Assembly: GCA_030596395.1 (NCBI GenBank)
Contig: JAUVKF010000021.1
Coordinates: 1-45,183 of the forward strand
DNA: 45,183 bases
DNA from: Chlorobiota bacterium
GTDB taxonomy: Bacteria > Bacteroidota > Bacteroidia > Bacteroidales > F082
Direction of reading: 5' to 3'
Positions 14,845-24,881 of this stretch are shown here, in pieces (position 1 is the stretch's first letter; each line of letters begins with the position of its first letter). The position numbers and the translations under genes were made by a program. The notes beneath the pieces are model-generated. The model worked only from the letters and a program-made list of their open reading frames with translations. It was not told the DNA's origin and searched no databases.

Positions 14845-16500
14845 GTGTTAAAAACTTTATACATAAAGAATTATGCCCTGATTGATGATGTGAGTCTGAG
14901 ATTCACAAATGGGTTTACAGTTATAACAGGTGAAACAGGTGCAGGTAAGTCAATTCTTCTGGGTGCGTTATCATTATTGCTTGGTAAACGAGCTGACTAC
15001 AGTGTGCTCAGGGATGAATCAGGAAAATGTGTGGTTGAAGGCAATTTTAATTTGAAGAACCTGAATATAACAGATTTCTTTGCAGCACACGATCTTGATT
15101 ATGATGATGATACATGGATCAGGCGCGAAATTATTTCCTCAGGCAGGTCAAGGGCATTTGTAAATGATACGCCTGTAAAGCTTGATTTACTTAAAGAACT
15201 GGGTGATCAGTTAATCAATATCCATTCGCAACACGAAACGCTGCAAATCGGAAAATCATTGTTCCAGATGCAGGTACTTGATAATTTTATTGAAGAACCT
15301 GATTTGTTTGCCGGCTTTAAAAAGTCATATGCCGATTACATTGGAATGGAAGGAGAGTTGAACGGATTAATAGAGGAAAATGAGCAATCAAAGAGGGATG
15401 AGGACTATTACAGGTTTCAATATGAAGAATTACATGTCGTAAATCTTGTAGAAGGCGAAGATGAAAGATTGATCGAACGGGAAAAATTGCTCACGCATGC
15501 TGAAGAGGTAACACAAGGGATAAACCAGGTAAATAAACTGTTGAGCGAGGATGATGAAACCATTATTGATAAACTAAAACAGGTTCAAGACTGGTTATCA
15601 AGGGTTGGAAAATTTCATTCCGGGATAGAAGGATTAATTCAACGTGTTGAATCTTCACGAATTGAGTTAGAGGATATCTCTGAAGAACTCAGCAAAATGG
15701 ATTCCATCACTGATTTTGATCCAAATGAACTTGAGGAAATTGCAACTCGTTTAAATGCCATTTATAAACTCCAACAGAAACACCAGGAGAGTAGTATAGA
15801 TGGCTTGTTAAAATTGCAGGCTGAATACAAGGAAAAGCTTACAAAACTTGAAAACAGCGATGAGTTGATCGACCACTTAAAAATCAAGTTGTCGCAAACA
15901 AAGGAAAAAGCAAAAAAGTTTGCATTGCAAATACACCGCCTCAGAAACAAGGAAGCCGATAATCTTTCTTATTCTGTTAAGGTCCTGCTGAAAAAACTGG
16001 GTATGAAAGACGCCGGTTTCGAGGTAGTTGTTCAGGATACAGATTCCTTAAACCAGTATGGATCCGATAAGGTTAGTTTTCTGTTCAATGCCAATGCAGG
16101 AGGCAAGCTGCAGGAAATATCCGATGTCGCTTCAGGTGGTGAATTATCAAGACTAATGCTTGCCATTAAATCATTAGTTACCAGGGAACAACTATTACCG
16201 ACTGTTGTATTTGATGAGATAGATGCAGGCGTATCAGGCGAAATTGCCGGGAAAGTCGGGAACATCATAAAAAGTATGTCATATCATCACCAGATAATTG
16301 CAATTACACACCTTCCGCAGATAGCTGCCAAATGCGATGAGCATTTTAAAGTTTTTAAGAAGCTTGAAAACAGAACAACCAAAACCCACATCTTATTGCT
16401 TGATCAAAAGGCAAGAATAGAAGAAATTGCCAAACTGTTAAGCGATGAAAAAGTAACCGATTCGGCGATGGATACGGCCAGGGAGCTGTTAAAGGTGTAA
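14845..16500 (+). CDS. recN: DNA repair protein RecN
   Basis: 551 residues, an SMC-like ATPase acting in double-strand break repair. The Walker A motif GETGAGKS is at 29-36, the central 150-370 is coiled coil, and the C-terminal ATPase half holds the ABC signature DVASGGELSRLMLAI and Walker B TVVFDEIDAGVSG. Start: GTG at 14845, giving MLKTLYIKNYALI, the usual RecN N-terminus; no ATG is available. It lies 69 bp after the DUF4835 gene and could have its own weak promoter. A terminator follows the stop codon. Confidence 0.96.
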   Translation: MLKTLYIKNYALIDDVSLRFTNGFTVITGETGAGKSILLGALSLLLGKRADYSVLRDESGKCVVEGNFNLKNLNITDFFAAHDLDYDDDTWIRREIISSGRSRAFVNDTPVKLDLLKELGDQLINIHSQHETLQIGKSLFQMQVLDNFIEEPDLFAGFKKSYADYIGMEGELNGLIEENEQSKRDEDYYRFQYEELHVVNLVEGEDERLIEREKLLTHAEEVTQGINQVNKLLSEDDETIIDKLKQVQDWLSRVGKFHSGIEGLIQRVESSRIELEDISEELSKMDSITDFDPNELEEIATRLNAIYKLQQKHQESSIDGLLKLQAEYKEKLTKLENSDELIDHLKIKLSQTKEKAKKFALQIHRLRNKEADNLSYSVKVLLKKLGMKDAGFEVVVQDTDSLNQYGSDKVSFLFNANAGGKLQEISDVASGGELSRLMLAIKSLVTREQLLPTVVFDEIDAGVSGEIAGKVGNIIKSMSYHHQIIAITHLPQIAAKCDEHFKVFKKLENRTTKTHILLLDQKARIEEIAKLLSDEKVTDSAMDTARELLKV

Positions 16501-16512
16501 CCAACAGCAAAC

Positions 16513-16545
16513 CTTCCAGAGTCAGAACGACCTGGAAGAGTTTTT
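16513..16545 (+). terminator. Intrinsic terminator after recN
   Basis: A perfect 7-bp stem CTTCCAG / CTGGAAG (16513-16519, 16532-16538) with a 12-nt loop, followed by AGTTTTT. The same CTTCCAG / CTGGAAG motif recurs to the right (CTGGAAG near 16590 and 16609), so the unit may be part of a dispersed repeat. Confidence 0.65.
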
Positions 16546-16638
16546 ACTACAAATACCGGTACTGCAGACGCTTCAAGGTGCTTCGCAAACTGGAAGCTCA
16601 TGCGCACACTGGAAGGTCTTCGCATAATGAATAGTTTT

Positions 16639-16646
16639 TATCTTTG
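16639..16646 (+). promoter_or_regulatory. -7 box for fabI
   Basis: TATCTTTG matches TAnnTTTG and is followed by GCCGC; the ATG of fabI is 29 bp further on. No good -33 element was found. Confidence 0.45.
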
Positions 16647-16675
16647 CCGCTTATAACCATTCTAAATAATCGCAA

Positions 16676-17515
16676 ATGGCATACAATTTATTGAAAGGCA
16701 AAAAGGGAATCATATTCGGGGCCCTCGACAATAAATCAATTGCATGGAAAGTTGCTGAGAAAGCCCAGGAGGAAGGCGCTGTTTTTACGTTAAGTAACAC
16801 ACCAACAGCACTTCGTTTTGGACAGATTGATGAGCTGGCTGAAAAATGCAATGCTGAGATCATTCCGGCGGATGCAACCAACGTAGCTGACCTGACCAAT
16901 GTTTTTGAGCGTTCGATGGAAGTACTTAGTGGCCAGGTTGACTTTGTACTTCATTCGATAGGCATGTCGCTGAATGTGAGAAAAAAACGGGTTTATAACG
17001 ACCTCGATTACAATTTCCTGAATAAAACACTCGACATCTCATCCATCTCTTTTCATAAGATGCTCCAGGTTGCCCATAAATTAAATGCCATTAACGAATG
17101 GGGTTCGGTTGTGGCGCTTTCTTATATCGCAGCCCAGCGGACCTTGTATGGTTATAATGATATGGCCGATGCCAAAGCCTTGCTCGAATCCATTGCAAGG
17201 AGCTTTGGTTACATCTATGGCAGGGAACATAAAATAAGGGTAAATACCATTTCACAATCCCCAACTTACACCACTGCCGGATCGGGAGTAAAAGGAATGA
17301 ATGCATTGATGGACTTTACCGAGCGCATGTCGCCACTTGGCAATGCCGATGCCGATGAATGCGCAAATTATTGCATCGTAATGTTTTCTGACCTGACTAA
17401 AAAAGTTACCATGCAAAACCTCTTCCATGATGGTGGTTTCTCAAACATGGGAATGAGTCTGCGTGCCATGAAAATGTACAATAGGGGCCTGCCGGATAGT
17501 GATGAGATTGAATAG
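16676..17515 (+). CDS. fabI: Enoyl-ACP reductase (NADH), FabI
   Basis: 279 residues, a short-chain dehydrogenase-fold enzyme that reduces trans-2-enoyl-ACP, the last step of each fatty-acid elongation cycle. Seen: the N-terminal nucleotide-binding GIIFGALDNKSIAW (classic GVANNRSIAW in other FabI), LHSIG, and the catalytic pair in YNDMADAK (Tyr-X6-Lys). The C-terminal FHDGGFSNMGMS is typical of the Bacteroidota form. It stands alone between recN and the convergent sugar operon. Confidence 0.93.
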   Translation: MAYNLLKGKKGIIFGALDNKSIAWKVAEKAQEEGAVFTLSNTPTALRFGQIDELAEKCNAEIIPADATNVADLTNVFERSMEVLSGQVDFVLHSIGMSLNVRKKRVYNDLDYNFLNKTLDISSISFHKMLQVAHKLNAINEWGSVVALSYIAAQRTLYGYNDMADAKALLESIARSFGYIYGREHKIRVNTISQSPTYTTAGSGVKGMNALMDFTERMSPLGNADADECANYCIVMFSDLTKKVTMQNLFHDGGFSNMGMSLRAMKMYNRGLPDSDEIE

Positions 17516-17566
17516 TAATAACGTCAGTTCGACTTAAACAAAATTATTATTTAACCCATGTCAATG

Positions 17567-17634
17567 CTCGTTTGCAACGAGTGCGTTTTTAATGCACAAT
17601 GCTTTCAAGCGCGTTACAAACGCGCTTTAGCATT
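17567..17634 (+). terminator. Double hairpin, terminator plus repeat, after fabI
   Basis: First hairpin: CTCGTT, loop TGC, AACGAG (17567-17581), followed by TGCGTTTTT, a plausible terminator for fabI. Second hairpin: perfect 9-bp stem AAGCGCGTT, loop ACA, AACGCGCTT (17607-17627), enclosed by an outer stem AATGCT / AGCATT (17598-17603, 17629-17634). The similar loops suggest a dispersed repeat that also ends transcription from the convergent operon. Confidence 0.6.
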
Positions 17635-17649
17635 CGGATAATAGCAATG

Positions 17650-19386
17650 CTAAACCCCCAAATCCTTAATAATACCTTCAATCCTGCCTTCCAGCTGGCT
17701 TTCAACAAATTCAAAATCTATCTTGCTGTCAAGCGGTGCTTTTACGCCAAAATAAAACTTGATTTTAGGTTCAGTACCTGAAGGCCTCACACTGACTTTG
17801 CTGCCGTCTTCGGTAAAAAACTGAAGGACATTGGATTTGGGTAGTATGATCTTTTTCGATTCGCCCGTTACCAGGTTTTTCTCAACCCTAAGCTGGTAAT
17901 CTTTAATCATCACTACTTTCGAGTTGTTGAGCGTAAGGGGAGGTTGTTTCCTGAAACTTGCCATGATCTGCTGGATTTCTTCGGCACCTGCTTTTCCCTT
18001 TCGAACGATAGAGATCAGGCTTTCTTTGTAAAACCCGAATTCGGTATAAATATCCAGTAAAAGATCATAAAAACCAATTCCCTGGTCGGCAGCCCATGCT
18101 GCTGCTTCAGCGATCATGGCACAAGAGGCTACGGCATCTTTGTCCCGCACAAAATCGCCAATCATATAACCGTAACTTTCCTCGCCACCGCCAATAAATG
18201 TCTTTTTGCCTTCATTTTTCCTGATAATATCGGCGATCCATTTAAAACCAGTCAGTACATCAAAATGTTCAACTTCGTACTTATCGGCAATATCAATCAG
18301 CAATTCTGAGGTAACGATAGTTTTAATGATATACTCATTACCGGTCAGCTTTCCGTTTTCTTTCCACTTTCGCAACAGGTAATATATCAGTATTGAAGCT
18401 GTCTGGTTGCCATTCAGCAGGATAAATTCATCATCTCTTCGAACAGCAATTCCAACCCTGTCCGCATCAGGATCGGTTGCCATCACCAGGTCGGCATTTA
18501 CTGCTTTGGCTTTGTTGATGGCCATTTCCAGTGCAGCCGGTTCTTCGGGATTGGGTGATTTTACGGTTGGGAAATTGCCGTCAGGAACATTTTGTTCTTC
18601 AACAGTATAAACCTGCTTAAATCCAAACTTCTTTAAGATTGCGGGAACCAGTTTAGCACCGGTTCCATGAATCGGTGTATAGACGATCTTGAAATCCTTC
18701 TGCCGTTCAATCGCATCAGGGCTTAATGACAAAGCCATTAGTTTTTCGAGATATATCTCATCAATTTCTTTACCGATGATTTCAATCAGTTCCGGATTTT
18801 TTTCAAACTTAATATCTGCAACATCGGTAATTTTATTTACCTCGTTGATTACATTTTTATCGTGTGGTGGGATCAACTGTGCTCCATCGTTCCAATAGGC
18901 TTTATAACCATTGTATTCTTTCGGGTTATGCGATGCTGTAACAACAATACCACCCTGGCAGCCAAAATGCCTGATGGCAAACGACAGTTCGGGTGTAGGC
19001 CTCATTTCATCAAACAAATAAACTTTTATACCGTTTGCCGAGAATACATCAGCCGTAATTTGCGAAAAATAAGGACTGTTGTTTCTCGGATCGCAGGCTA
19101 TAGCAACTTTTAACTGATCGATATGGGGAAAACTTTTTTTAAGGTAATTGGCGAAACCCTGTGTAGCCGCGCCAACCGTGTATTTGTTCATGCGGTTCGA
19201 GCCAACGCCCATAATTCCACGCAGCCCACCAGTTCCAAATTCAAGGCTTCGGTAAAATGATTCGACCAGTTCCTGGGGGTCGTTTTCCATCATATTGCGG
19301 ATGGATGCCTTAGTTTCTTCGTCGTAGTTGCCCTGTAACCAGGCGTTTGCTTTGTTTAATACATTTTGGTCAATGGAAGTACTCAT
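17650..19386 (-). CDS. Phosphohexomutase (phosphoglucomutase/phosphomannomutase)
   Basis: 578 residues of the alpha-D-phosphohexomutase superfamily, long PGM2-like form. Seen in order: GTGGLRGIMGVGSNRMN near residue 50, the phosphoserine loop TASHNPKEYNGYK, the metal-binding DPDADRVG, the sugar-binding GGEESYG, and the phosphate-binding RPSGTEPKIKFY close to the end. It interconverts hexose 1- and 6-phosphates and so supplies glucose 1-phosphate for the nucleotide sugars made by its operon partners. Its start overlaps the rmlD stop by four bases. Confidence 0.92.
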   Translation of the reverse strand: MSTSIDQNVLNKANAWLQGNYDEETKASIRNMMENDPQELVESFYRSLEFGTGGLRGIMGVGSNRMNKYTVGAATQGFANYLKKSFPHIDQLKVAIACDPRNNSPYFSQITADVFSANGIKVYLFDEMRPTPELSFAIRHFGCQGGIVVTASHNPKEYNGYKAYWNDGAQLIPPHDKNVINEVNKITDVADIKFEKNPELIEIIGKEIDEIYLEKLMALSLSPDAIERQKDFKIVYTPIHGTGAKLVPAILKKFGFKQVYTVEEQNVPDGNFPTVKSPNPEEPAALEMAINKAKAVNADLVMATDPDADRVGIAVRRDDEFILLNGNQTASILIYYLLRKWKENGKLTGNEYIIKTIVTSELLIDIADKYEVEHFDVLTGFKWIADIIRKNEGKKTFIGGGEESYGYMIGDFVRDKDAVASCAMIAEAAAWAADQGIGFYDLLLDIYTEFGFYKESLISIVRKGKAGAEEIQQIMASFRKQPPLTLNNSKVVMIKDYQLRVEKNLVTGESKKIILPKSNVLQFFTEDGSKVSVRPSGTEPKIKFYFGVKAPLDSKIDFEFVESQLEGRIEGIIKDLGV

Positions 19387-20255
19387 TGTATTTCTTGTTT
19401 TTTTATTTTCTGAATTGCTACTTTTAAACTGTCGGGCCAGTAGGGTATGTTGATATTAAAATCGGATTTGATTTTGGTTTTACTTAAAACGCTGTAAAAC
19501 GGCCTGTTGGCTTTAGCAGGAAAATCTTTTGATTCGATTGGATATACTTTACAATCTGATCCGATGATTTGCATAATTGCTTTGGCAAAATCGTACCAGC
19601 TTGCTACACCTTCGTTACTAAAGTGGTAAATGCCTATGATTTGAGATTTTTCAAACCCGGTAATGATGTTTAAAATGACTCTTGCAAGATCACCTGAATA
19701 AGTGGGTGTTCCTACCTGGTCGGCAACAACTGTGATTTCATCCCGCTCATTGGATAAACGGATCATTGTTTTTACAAAATTATGGCCAAACGAAGAATAT
19801 AACCACGATGTACGAATGATCATCGCATCAGGGTTTACCAAAGCAATTGCTTCTTCACCTTTTAATTTTGAAAAGCCATAAACTGATTTTGGGGATGGGG
19901 CATCGTCTTCAGTATAAGGCTTAAAATTGGTGCCATCAAAAATGTAATCGGTTGAAACATGAATAAGCTTGCTATTGTTTTTCTTACACACTTCTGCCAG
20001 CAGACTGACTGTATCCCTGTTGATCTTCATAGCAAGTTCCTCTTCATCCTCTGCTTGATCAACAGCTGTGTAAGCTGCGCAGTTAACGCAGAAATCCGGC
20101 TTGTTTTCGTTAAAATATGTTTCAACCATTGAAGCATCAGTCAGGTTGAGTTCTTCAATATCGGTAAAATCAAACTGAAGTGCTGGATATTGTGAAGAAA
20201 TATCCTGTATATCTGACCCTAGCTGGCCTTTGCTTCCTGTAACAAGTATTTTCAC
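19383..20255 (-). CDS. rfbD: dTDP-4-dehydrorhamnose reductase
   Basis: 290 residues, an extended short-chain dehydrogenase. The NAD(P)-binding GSKGQLGSD is at about 7-15, followed by NCAAYTAVDQAEDEE, STDYIFDG and the catalytic YGFSKLKGE (Tyr-X3-Lys). It reduces the 4-keto group in the last step of dTDP-L-rhamnose synthesis. The RmlA, RmlB and RmlC genes are not in the window, so they would be elsewhere, or the enzyme acts on another 4-keto sugar. It overlaps the upstream decarboxylase gene by one base. Confidence 0.9.
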   Translation of the reverse strand: MKILVTGSKGQLGSDIQDISSQYPALQFDFTDIEELNLTDASMVETYFNENKPDFCVNCAAYTAVDQAEDEEELAMKINRDTVSLLAEVCKKNNSKLIHVSTDYIFDGTNFKPYTEDDAPSPKSVYGFSKLKGEEAIALVNPDAMIIRTSWLYSSFGHNFVKTMIRLSNERDEITVVADQVGTPTYSGDLARVILNIITGFEKSQIIGIYHFSNEGVASWYDFAKAIMQIIGSDCKVYPIESKDFPAKANRPFYSVLSKTKIKSDFNINIPYWPDSLKVAIQKIKKQEIQ

Positions 20256-21196
20256 TATGAATTACTTAACAAGTTATCAAAATAGGTAATCGTCTTTTTC
20301 AACCCTTCATCAAGTGGGATTTTCGGTTCCCATTTCAATTCTTCTTTTGCAAGGCTGATATCGGGTTTGCGTTGCAATGGGTCGTCCTCGGGCAAGGGTT
20401 CAAAAATAATTTTTGATTTACTTCCAGTCATGTTAATTACCTTTTCTGCCAATTCCATGATTGTAAACTCACCTGGATTGCCAATGTTTACCGGGCCCAG
20501 GAAATCTTCACGCGAATTCATTAGTCTAATCACCCCTTCGATCAGGTCGTCGACATACTGGAAACTACGGGTTTGTTCGCCATTCCCATAAACAGTAATG
20601 TTTTCGCCTTTTAATGCCTGAACAATAAAGTTTGAAACAACCCTGCCATCGTGAGGATGCATTCTTGGCCCGTACGTGTTGAATATTCTGGCGATTTTTA
20701 TACGAACATTGTTTTGTTCATGGTAATTAACAAATAATGTTTCGGCTACGCGTTTACCCTCGTCATAACACGAGCGCTTTCCGATAGGGTTTACATGGCC
20801 CCAATAATTTTCTTTTTGAGGGTGCACCTCCGGATCGCCATAAACCTCGCTTGTTGAAGCCTGCAATATTCGTGCTTTGATCCGCTTTGCCAGCCCCAGC
20901 ATATTTATTGCACCCATTACCGATGTTTTAACTGTCTTAATGGGATTGTACTGATAATGAACCGGTGAAGCCGGGCAAGCCAGGTTATAAATTTCATCAA
21001 CTTCAATAAAGAAAGGCATTGTTACATCATGCCTGACCACTTCAAAATACGGATTGTCCATCAGGTGGACAATGTTCCGTTTTTCCCCGGTAAAATAATT
21101 ATCGAGCGAAATTACCTCGTTACCTTCATTCAATAGCCGTTCACAGAAATGTGAGCCAAGAAAACCTGAACCTCCTGTAACCAATATTCGCTTCAT
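20255..21196 (-). CDS. UDP-glucuronate decarboxylase (UDP-xylose synthase)
   Basis: 313 residues, an extended short-chain dehydrogenase of the UXS type. It carries [15 protein letters not shown] at the NAD site, the UXS marker [26 protein letters not shown] and the catalytic YDEGKR. It converts UDP-glucuronate to UDP-xylose. The UDP-glucose dehydrogenase that makes its substrate is encoded 15 bp upstream, so the pair forms a two-step path from UDP-glucose. The product likely feeds capsule, O-antigen or the glycan of T9SS anchor lipids. Confidence 0.92.
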   Translation of the reverse strand: MKRILVTGGSGFLGSHFCERLLNEGNEVISLDNYFTGEKRNIVHLMDNPYFEVVRHDVTMPFFIEVDEIYNLACPASPVHYQYNPIKTVKTSVMGAINMLGLAKRIKARILQASTSEVYGDPEVHPQKENYWGHVNPIGKRSCYDEGKRVAETLFVNYHEQNNVRIKIARIFNTYGPRMHPHDGRVVSNFIVQALKGENITVYGNGEQTRSFQYVDDLIEGVIRLMNSREDFLGPVNIGNPGEFTIMELAEKVINMTGSKSKIIFEPLPEDDPLQRKPDISLAKEELKWEPKIPLDEGLKKTITYFDNLLSNS

Positions 21197-21211
21197 AATT
21201 ACTATATTAAA

Positions 21212-22537
21212 CTAGTTGTTTGTGCTTATTCCAATTCCAAAATAATCAAATCCTTCATCTTTCATTTCTTTCACTTCATACACATTACGACCATCAAAAA
21301 TTACATGATTGTTCATCAGTTTTTTAATGATTTTGTAATTGGGGAATTTGAATTCAGGCCATTCGGTAATTAAAAAGAGGCCATCTACGTCAATCAATGC
21401 TTCGTATTGATCGTTGGTATATTCAATTTTATCTCCAAGGACTCTTTTTGCTTCCTCAGTTGCAACCGGATCGTAAGCTTTGACTTTTGCCCCGGCTTCA
21501 AGCAGTTTTTTGATCACAACTAATGATGGTGCTTCACGCATATCGTCGGTTTGTGGTTTAAACGAAAGCCCCCAGATGGCAAAGGTTTTACCTTTCAAAT
21601 CTTTATTGAAATACTTCATGGCTTTTCCAAAAAGTATCGACTTTTGTCTTTCGTTAACATCTTCTACCGATTTTAATACAGACATACTGTACCCATAATC
21701 GTCAGCGGTTTTAATGATGGCCTTCACATCTTTAGGAAAGCAGGAGCCGCCATAGCCTGTTCCGGGATAAATAAAATATTTCCCAATCCGCCTGTCACTT
21801 CCAATTCCCCTTCTAACCATATTAACATTGGCACCAACAATTTCGCAGAGGTTAGCCACATCGTTCATAAAACTAATTTTGGTTGCGAGCATGGCATTTG
21901 CAGCGTACTTGGTCATTTCGGATGATACCACATCCATAAAGACGACCGGATGGCCATTCATGGTAAAAGGTTTGTACAACCTTTTCATGATATTTTCAGC
22001 TTTCTTCGAGTCGATACCTACAACGATACGATCGGGTTTTAGAAAATCATTTACAGCATCACCCTCTTTAAGGAACTCAGGGTTGGAAGCCACATCGAAC
22101 GGGATATCAACATTCCTGGCTTCAAGTGCCTTTTTCATTTCGTTTCTTACTTTTTCAGCTGTTCCAACAGGCACAGTACTTTTTGTTGCCATAACCAGGT
22201 AACCTGACATGTGTTCGCCTACTTCACGGGCAACATTTAAAACATACTGCAAGTCAGCGCTGCCATCTTCGTCGGGTGGTGTGCCAACCGCACCAAACAC
22301 AACACTTGCACCTTCTAACGATTTGGATAATTTTGTACTGAAGTGTAGTCGGCCTTTCTCAAAATTACGGTGAACAATATCCTCAAGTCCGGGCTCATAG
22401 ATAGGGATGATGCCTTTTTTAAGATTTCCTATCTTTTTTTCGTCAATATCAATACAGGTAACATCTAGTCCAACTTCTGCAAAGCAAGCTCCGGATACAA
22501 GTCCGACATATCCGGTTCCAACGATAACTATTTTCAT
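21212..22537 (-). CDS. ugd: UDP-glucose 6-dehydrogenase
   Basis: 441 residues. N-terminal Rossmann domain with GTGYVGLVSGACFAEVG, central helical domain with NPEFLKEGDAVNDF and the substrate segment SEMTKYAANAMLATKISF, catalytic Cys in GYGGSCFPKD, and a C-terminal UDP-binding domain (AIWGLSFKPQTDDMREAPS). It oxidises UDP-glucose to UDP-glucuronate with two NAD. First gene of the minus-strand operon that continues with UDP-xylose synthase, rmlD and the phosphohexomutase. Confidence 0.95.
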   Translation of the reverse strand: MKIVIVGTGYVGLVSGACFAEVGLDVTCIDIDEKKIGNLKKGIIPIYEPGLEDIVHRNFEKGRLHFSTKLSKSLEGASVVFGAVGTPPDEDGSADLQYVLNVAREVGEHMSGYLVMATKSTVPVGTAEKVRNEMKKALEARNVDIPFDVASNPEFLKEGDAVNDFLKPDRIVVGIDSKKAENIMKRLYKPFTMNGHPVVFMDVVSSEMTKYAANAMLATKISFMNDVANLCEIVGANVNMVRRGIGSDRRIGKYFIYPGTGYGGSCFPKDVKAIIKTADDYGYSMSVLKSVEDVNERQKSILFGKAMKYFNKDLKGKTFAIWGLSFKPQTDDMREAPSLVVIKKLLEAGAKVKAYDPVATEEAKRVLGDKIEYTNDQYEALIDVDGLFLITEWPEFKFPNYKIIKKLMNNHVIFDGRNVYEVKEMKDEGFDYFGIGISTNN

Positions 22538-22764
22538 TTAATAGAATTAGTTTTTAAAAGTTTACAATATTTAATTAGCGCGGCTAAAATATGAAAACAA
22601 AGTGCGGGGATGACATATTTATTGCCTGAAATTATAAGTTATACCGATTATTAATCAAATTATCACACATTTCGCTTTGCTCAATTTGTTCCTTTGATTA
22701 TGTGTCGGCATTGACCATTGTAAATTTGAACTTTGCTTTGCGTCATTTCAAATAACAATTGGTA

Positions 22765-24849
22765 TTATTTCAACCATTTATCCAGCCAGGCAAAAAATGT
22801 TCGTTGCCATAGTATTCCATTTTGAGGTTGCAATACCCAATGGTTTTCATCGGGGAAATAAAGAAATTCGGCCGGAACATCCTTCAATATAGCAGCATTA
22901 AATGCAGTCATACCTTGTGTGAATACTACACGGTAGTCGAGTTGGCCATGAATGACCAGGATGGGTGTATCCCAGTTTTGCACAAATTTGTGAGGTGAAT
23001 GCTCGTAAGCTTCCCGTGCTACTTTATTGTATTTGTCCCAGAACGGGCCTCCCTTGTCCCAGTTTTCAAACCAAATTTCTTCGGTCTCAAGGTATTGGGC
23101 TTCTTCGTTAAAAATTCCGTCGTGGGCAATAAATGCTTTAAATCTTCCTTCGTGATTTCCGGCCAGGTAAAATACTGCATAGCCTCCGGCACTTGCACCG
23201 ATTGCACCCAACCTGTCTTTATTAACAAAGGGCTCTTTTGCCATAATATCGATGGCTGTCAGGTAATCGGCCATGCTTTTACCGTGGTAATCACCACTAA
23301 TTTGTTCCTGCCATGCCTGGCCAAAACCGGAAACACCGCGCCTGTTTGGTGCAACAATAATATAACCATTGGCTGCCATAAGCTGGTAATTCCAGCGGTA
23401 ATGAAAATTCTGGCTCAAAGGCCCCTGGGGGCCACCTTTGGCATAGAGTAAGGTTGGATATTCTTTTTCAGGATCAAAATGCGGAGGGTAAATAATCATG
23501 GTTAACATTTCTTTACCATCATTTGTCATCATCCACCTTTCTTCCACCTTACCCATTGTTATTTGATCCAGTAAATCTTTGTTGGTAAATGTGAGTTGTT
23601 CAGCCTGACCATCAGCAATGTTCACTACATAAAGCTCAGTTGGCATCGACATGGAGTTTCGTGTAGCAATAAATTTTTTACCGGCCTGGGCTACACTTCT
23701 GTAATCGTGCATTCCTTCCGTCAGTTTTTCAATTTTTCCTTTTTTCAGGTTGTAGCTATAAATCTGAAAAGTGCCATGCCAGTCGCTGGTGAAGTAAATG
23801 TTTTTACTATCGGTTGACCATAGCAGGCTACCTGCGTTTTGATCGAAATCTTTGGTTGCATAAGTTTTTTCACCGGTTTCAAGATTCATGATATAAAGAC
23901 GGTTCTGATCAGATTCATATCCTTCTCTTTCCATACTCTCCCAGGCAACATATTTACCATCTGGTGAATAGAGAGGTGCTACATCAAAACCCATCATTCC
24001 TTCAGTTATATTTTCGGTGTTGCCACTTTCAAGATTGAAAACATAAATATCGCTGTTGGTGGATAGTGTTGCAGCTTTTCCGGTAAGCTTTTTACATGTG
24101 TATGCAATAGATTTACTATCGGAACTCCAGTCAACTTGTTCAATCCCTCCAAATGGCTTTAAAGGCGCCTGGTAGGGCTCACCTACTAGAATATCTTTAT
24201 CATTCCAAATTTTTGTTCCATCATAATCCGCATAAAACACATGACTGTACGAATCAACCCAGTGATCCCAGTGGCGGTACATGAGGTCGTTCATCAACCT
24301 GCCCGATGCTTTGGGTAGTCCTTCATATAGGTCAACGAATTTATTTTCAATTGGTACTTCTTTTGAATAAAGAATTTTTGTTTGATCAGGCGAATATTTA
24401 AATCCCGTGATGCCTCCTTCAATATCTGAAACTTGAGTTCTTCCTGTGCCATCCGGATTCATCTCCCACAGTTGGACGGAACCACTTTCGGATGTTAAAA
24501 ATCCAATTTTCTTTCCGTCGGGCCTCCAGGTTGCGTTGAATTCACTTTTAGCGGAATGTGTTAACTGTTTGTGGTTTTCTCCGTTAACATCAACTGCATA
24601 AAGCTCCCGGTTCCCTTTATTTTGTTCAATTGAATAATACGAAATTCCATACAGAACGGTTTTACTATCAGGTGAAACTTCCTGTCCACTAACACGACCA
24701 AAAGACCACAGCGCTTCGGGCGTCATCAGGTCGTTTTCCAAAGTTATATCAGGTTTTCCAATGATCTCAGGATTAACTTCATTTTGAAGTTGAGCAAATG
24801 TTGACACAGTAATAAGAACTGCGACAATAAATAGACTAATTTTTTTCAT
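22765..24849 (-). CDS. Secreted S9 family serine peptidase
   Basis: 694 residues from the ATG at 24849, which begins a clear signal peptide (MKKISLFIVAVLITVSTFAQ); the longer frame starts at a TTG and hides the signal. Residues about 40-420 form a beta-propeller with PD40/WD40-like blades (for example DVAPLYSPDGKYVAWES). The C-terminal alpha/beta-hydrolase domain has the nucleophile GASAGGYA, the acid in HGQLDYRV and the His in DENHWVLQP. The family cleaves short peptides, dipeptides or N-acyl amino acids; location is the periplasm or outer membrane. Transcribed alone. Confidence 0.9.
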   Translation of the reverse strand: MKKISLFIVAVLITVSTFAQLQNEVNPEIIGKPDITLENDLMTPEALWSFGRVSGQEVSPDSKTVLYGISYYSIEQNKGNRELYAVDVNGENHKQLTHSAKSEFNATWRPDGKKIGFLTSESGSVQLWEMNPDGTGRTQVSDIEGGITGFKYSPDQTKILYSKEVPIENKFVDLYEGLPKASGRLMNDLMYRHWDHWVDSYSHVFYADYDGTKIWNDKDILVGEPYQAPLKPFGGIEQVDWSSDSKSIAYTCKKLTGKAATLSTNSDIYVFNLESGNTENITEGMMGFDVAPLYSPDGKYVAWESMEREGYESDQNRLYIMNLETGEKTYATKDFDQNAGSLLWSTDSKNIYFTSDWHGTFQIYSYNLKKGKIEKLTEGMHDYRSVAQAGKKFIATRNSMSMPTELYVVNIADGQAEQLTFTNKDLLDQITMGKVEERWMMTNDGKEMLTMIIYPPHFDPEKEYPTLLYAKGGPQGPLSQNFHYRWNYQLMAANGYIIVAPNRRGVSGFGQAWQEQISGDYHGKSMADYLTAIDIMAKEPFVNKDRLGAIGASAGGYAVFYLAGNHEGRFKAFIAHDGIFNEEAQYLETEEIWFENWDKGGPFWDKYNKVAREAYEHSPHKFVQNWDTPILVIHGQLDYRVVFTQGMTAFNAAILKDVPAEFLYFPDENHWVLQPQNGILWQRTFFAWLDKWLK

Positions 24850-24873
24850 GATGGTAAGTATTGGTTTGGTGGA

Positions 24874-24881
24874 CAAATGTA
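24874..24881 (-). promoter_or_regulatory. -7 box for the S9 peptidase gene
   Basis: On the minus strand this reads TACATTTG (TAnnTTTG), 24 bp before the ATG at 24849. The same octamer stands before the barrel-protein gene at 27717. Confidence 0.45.
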
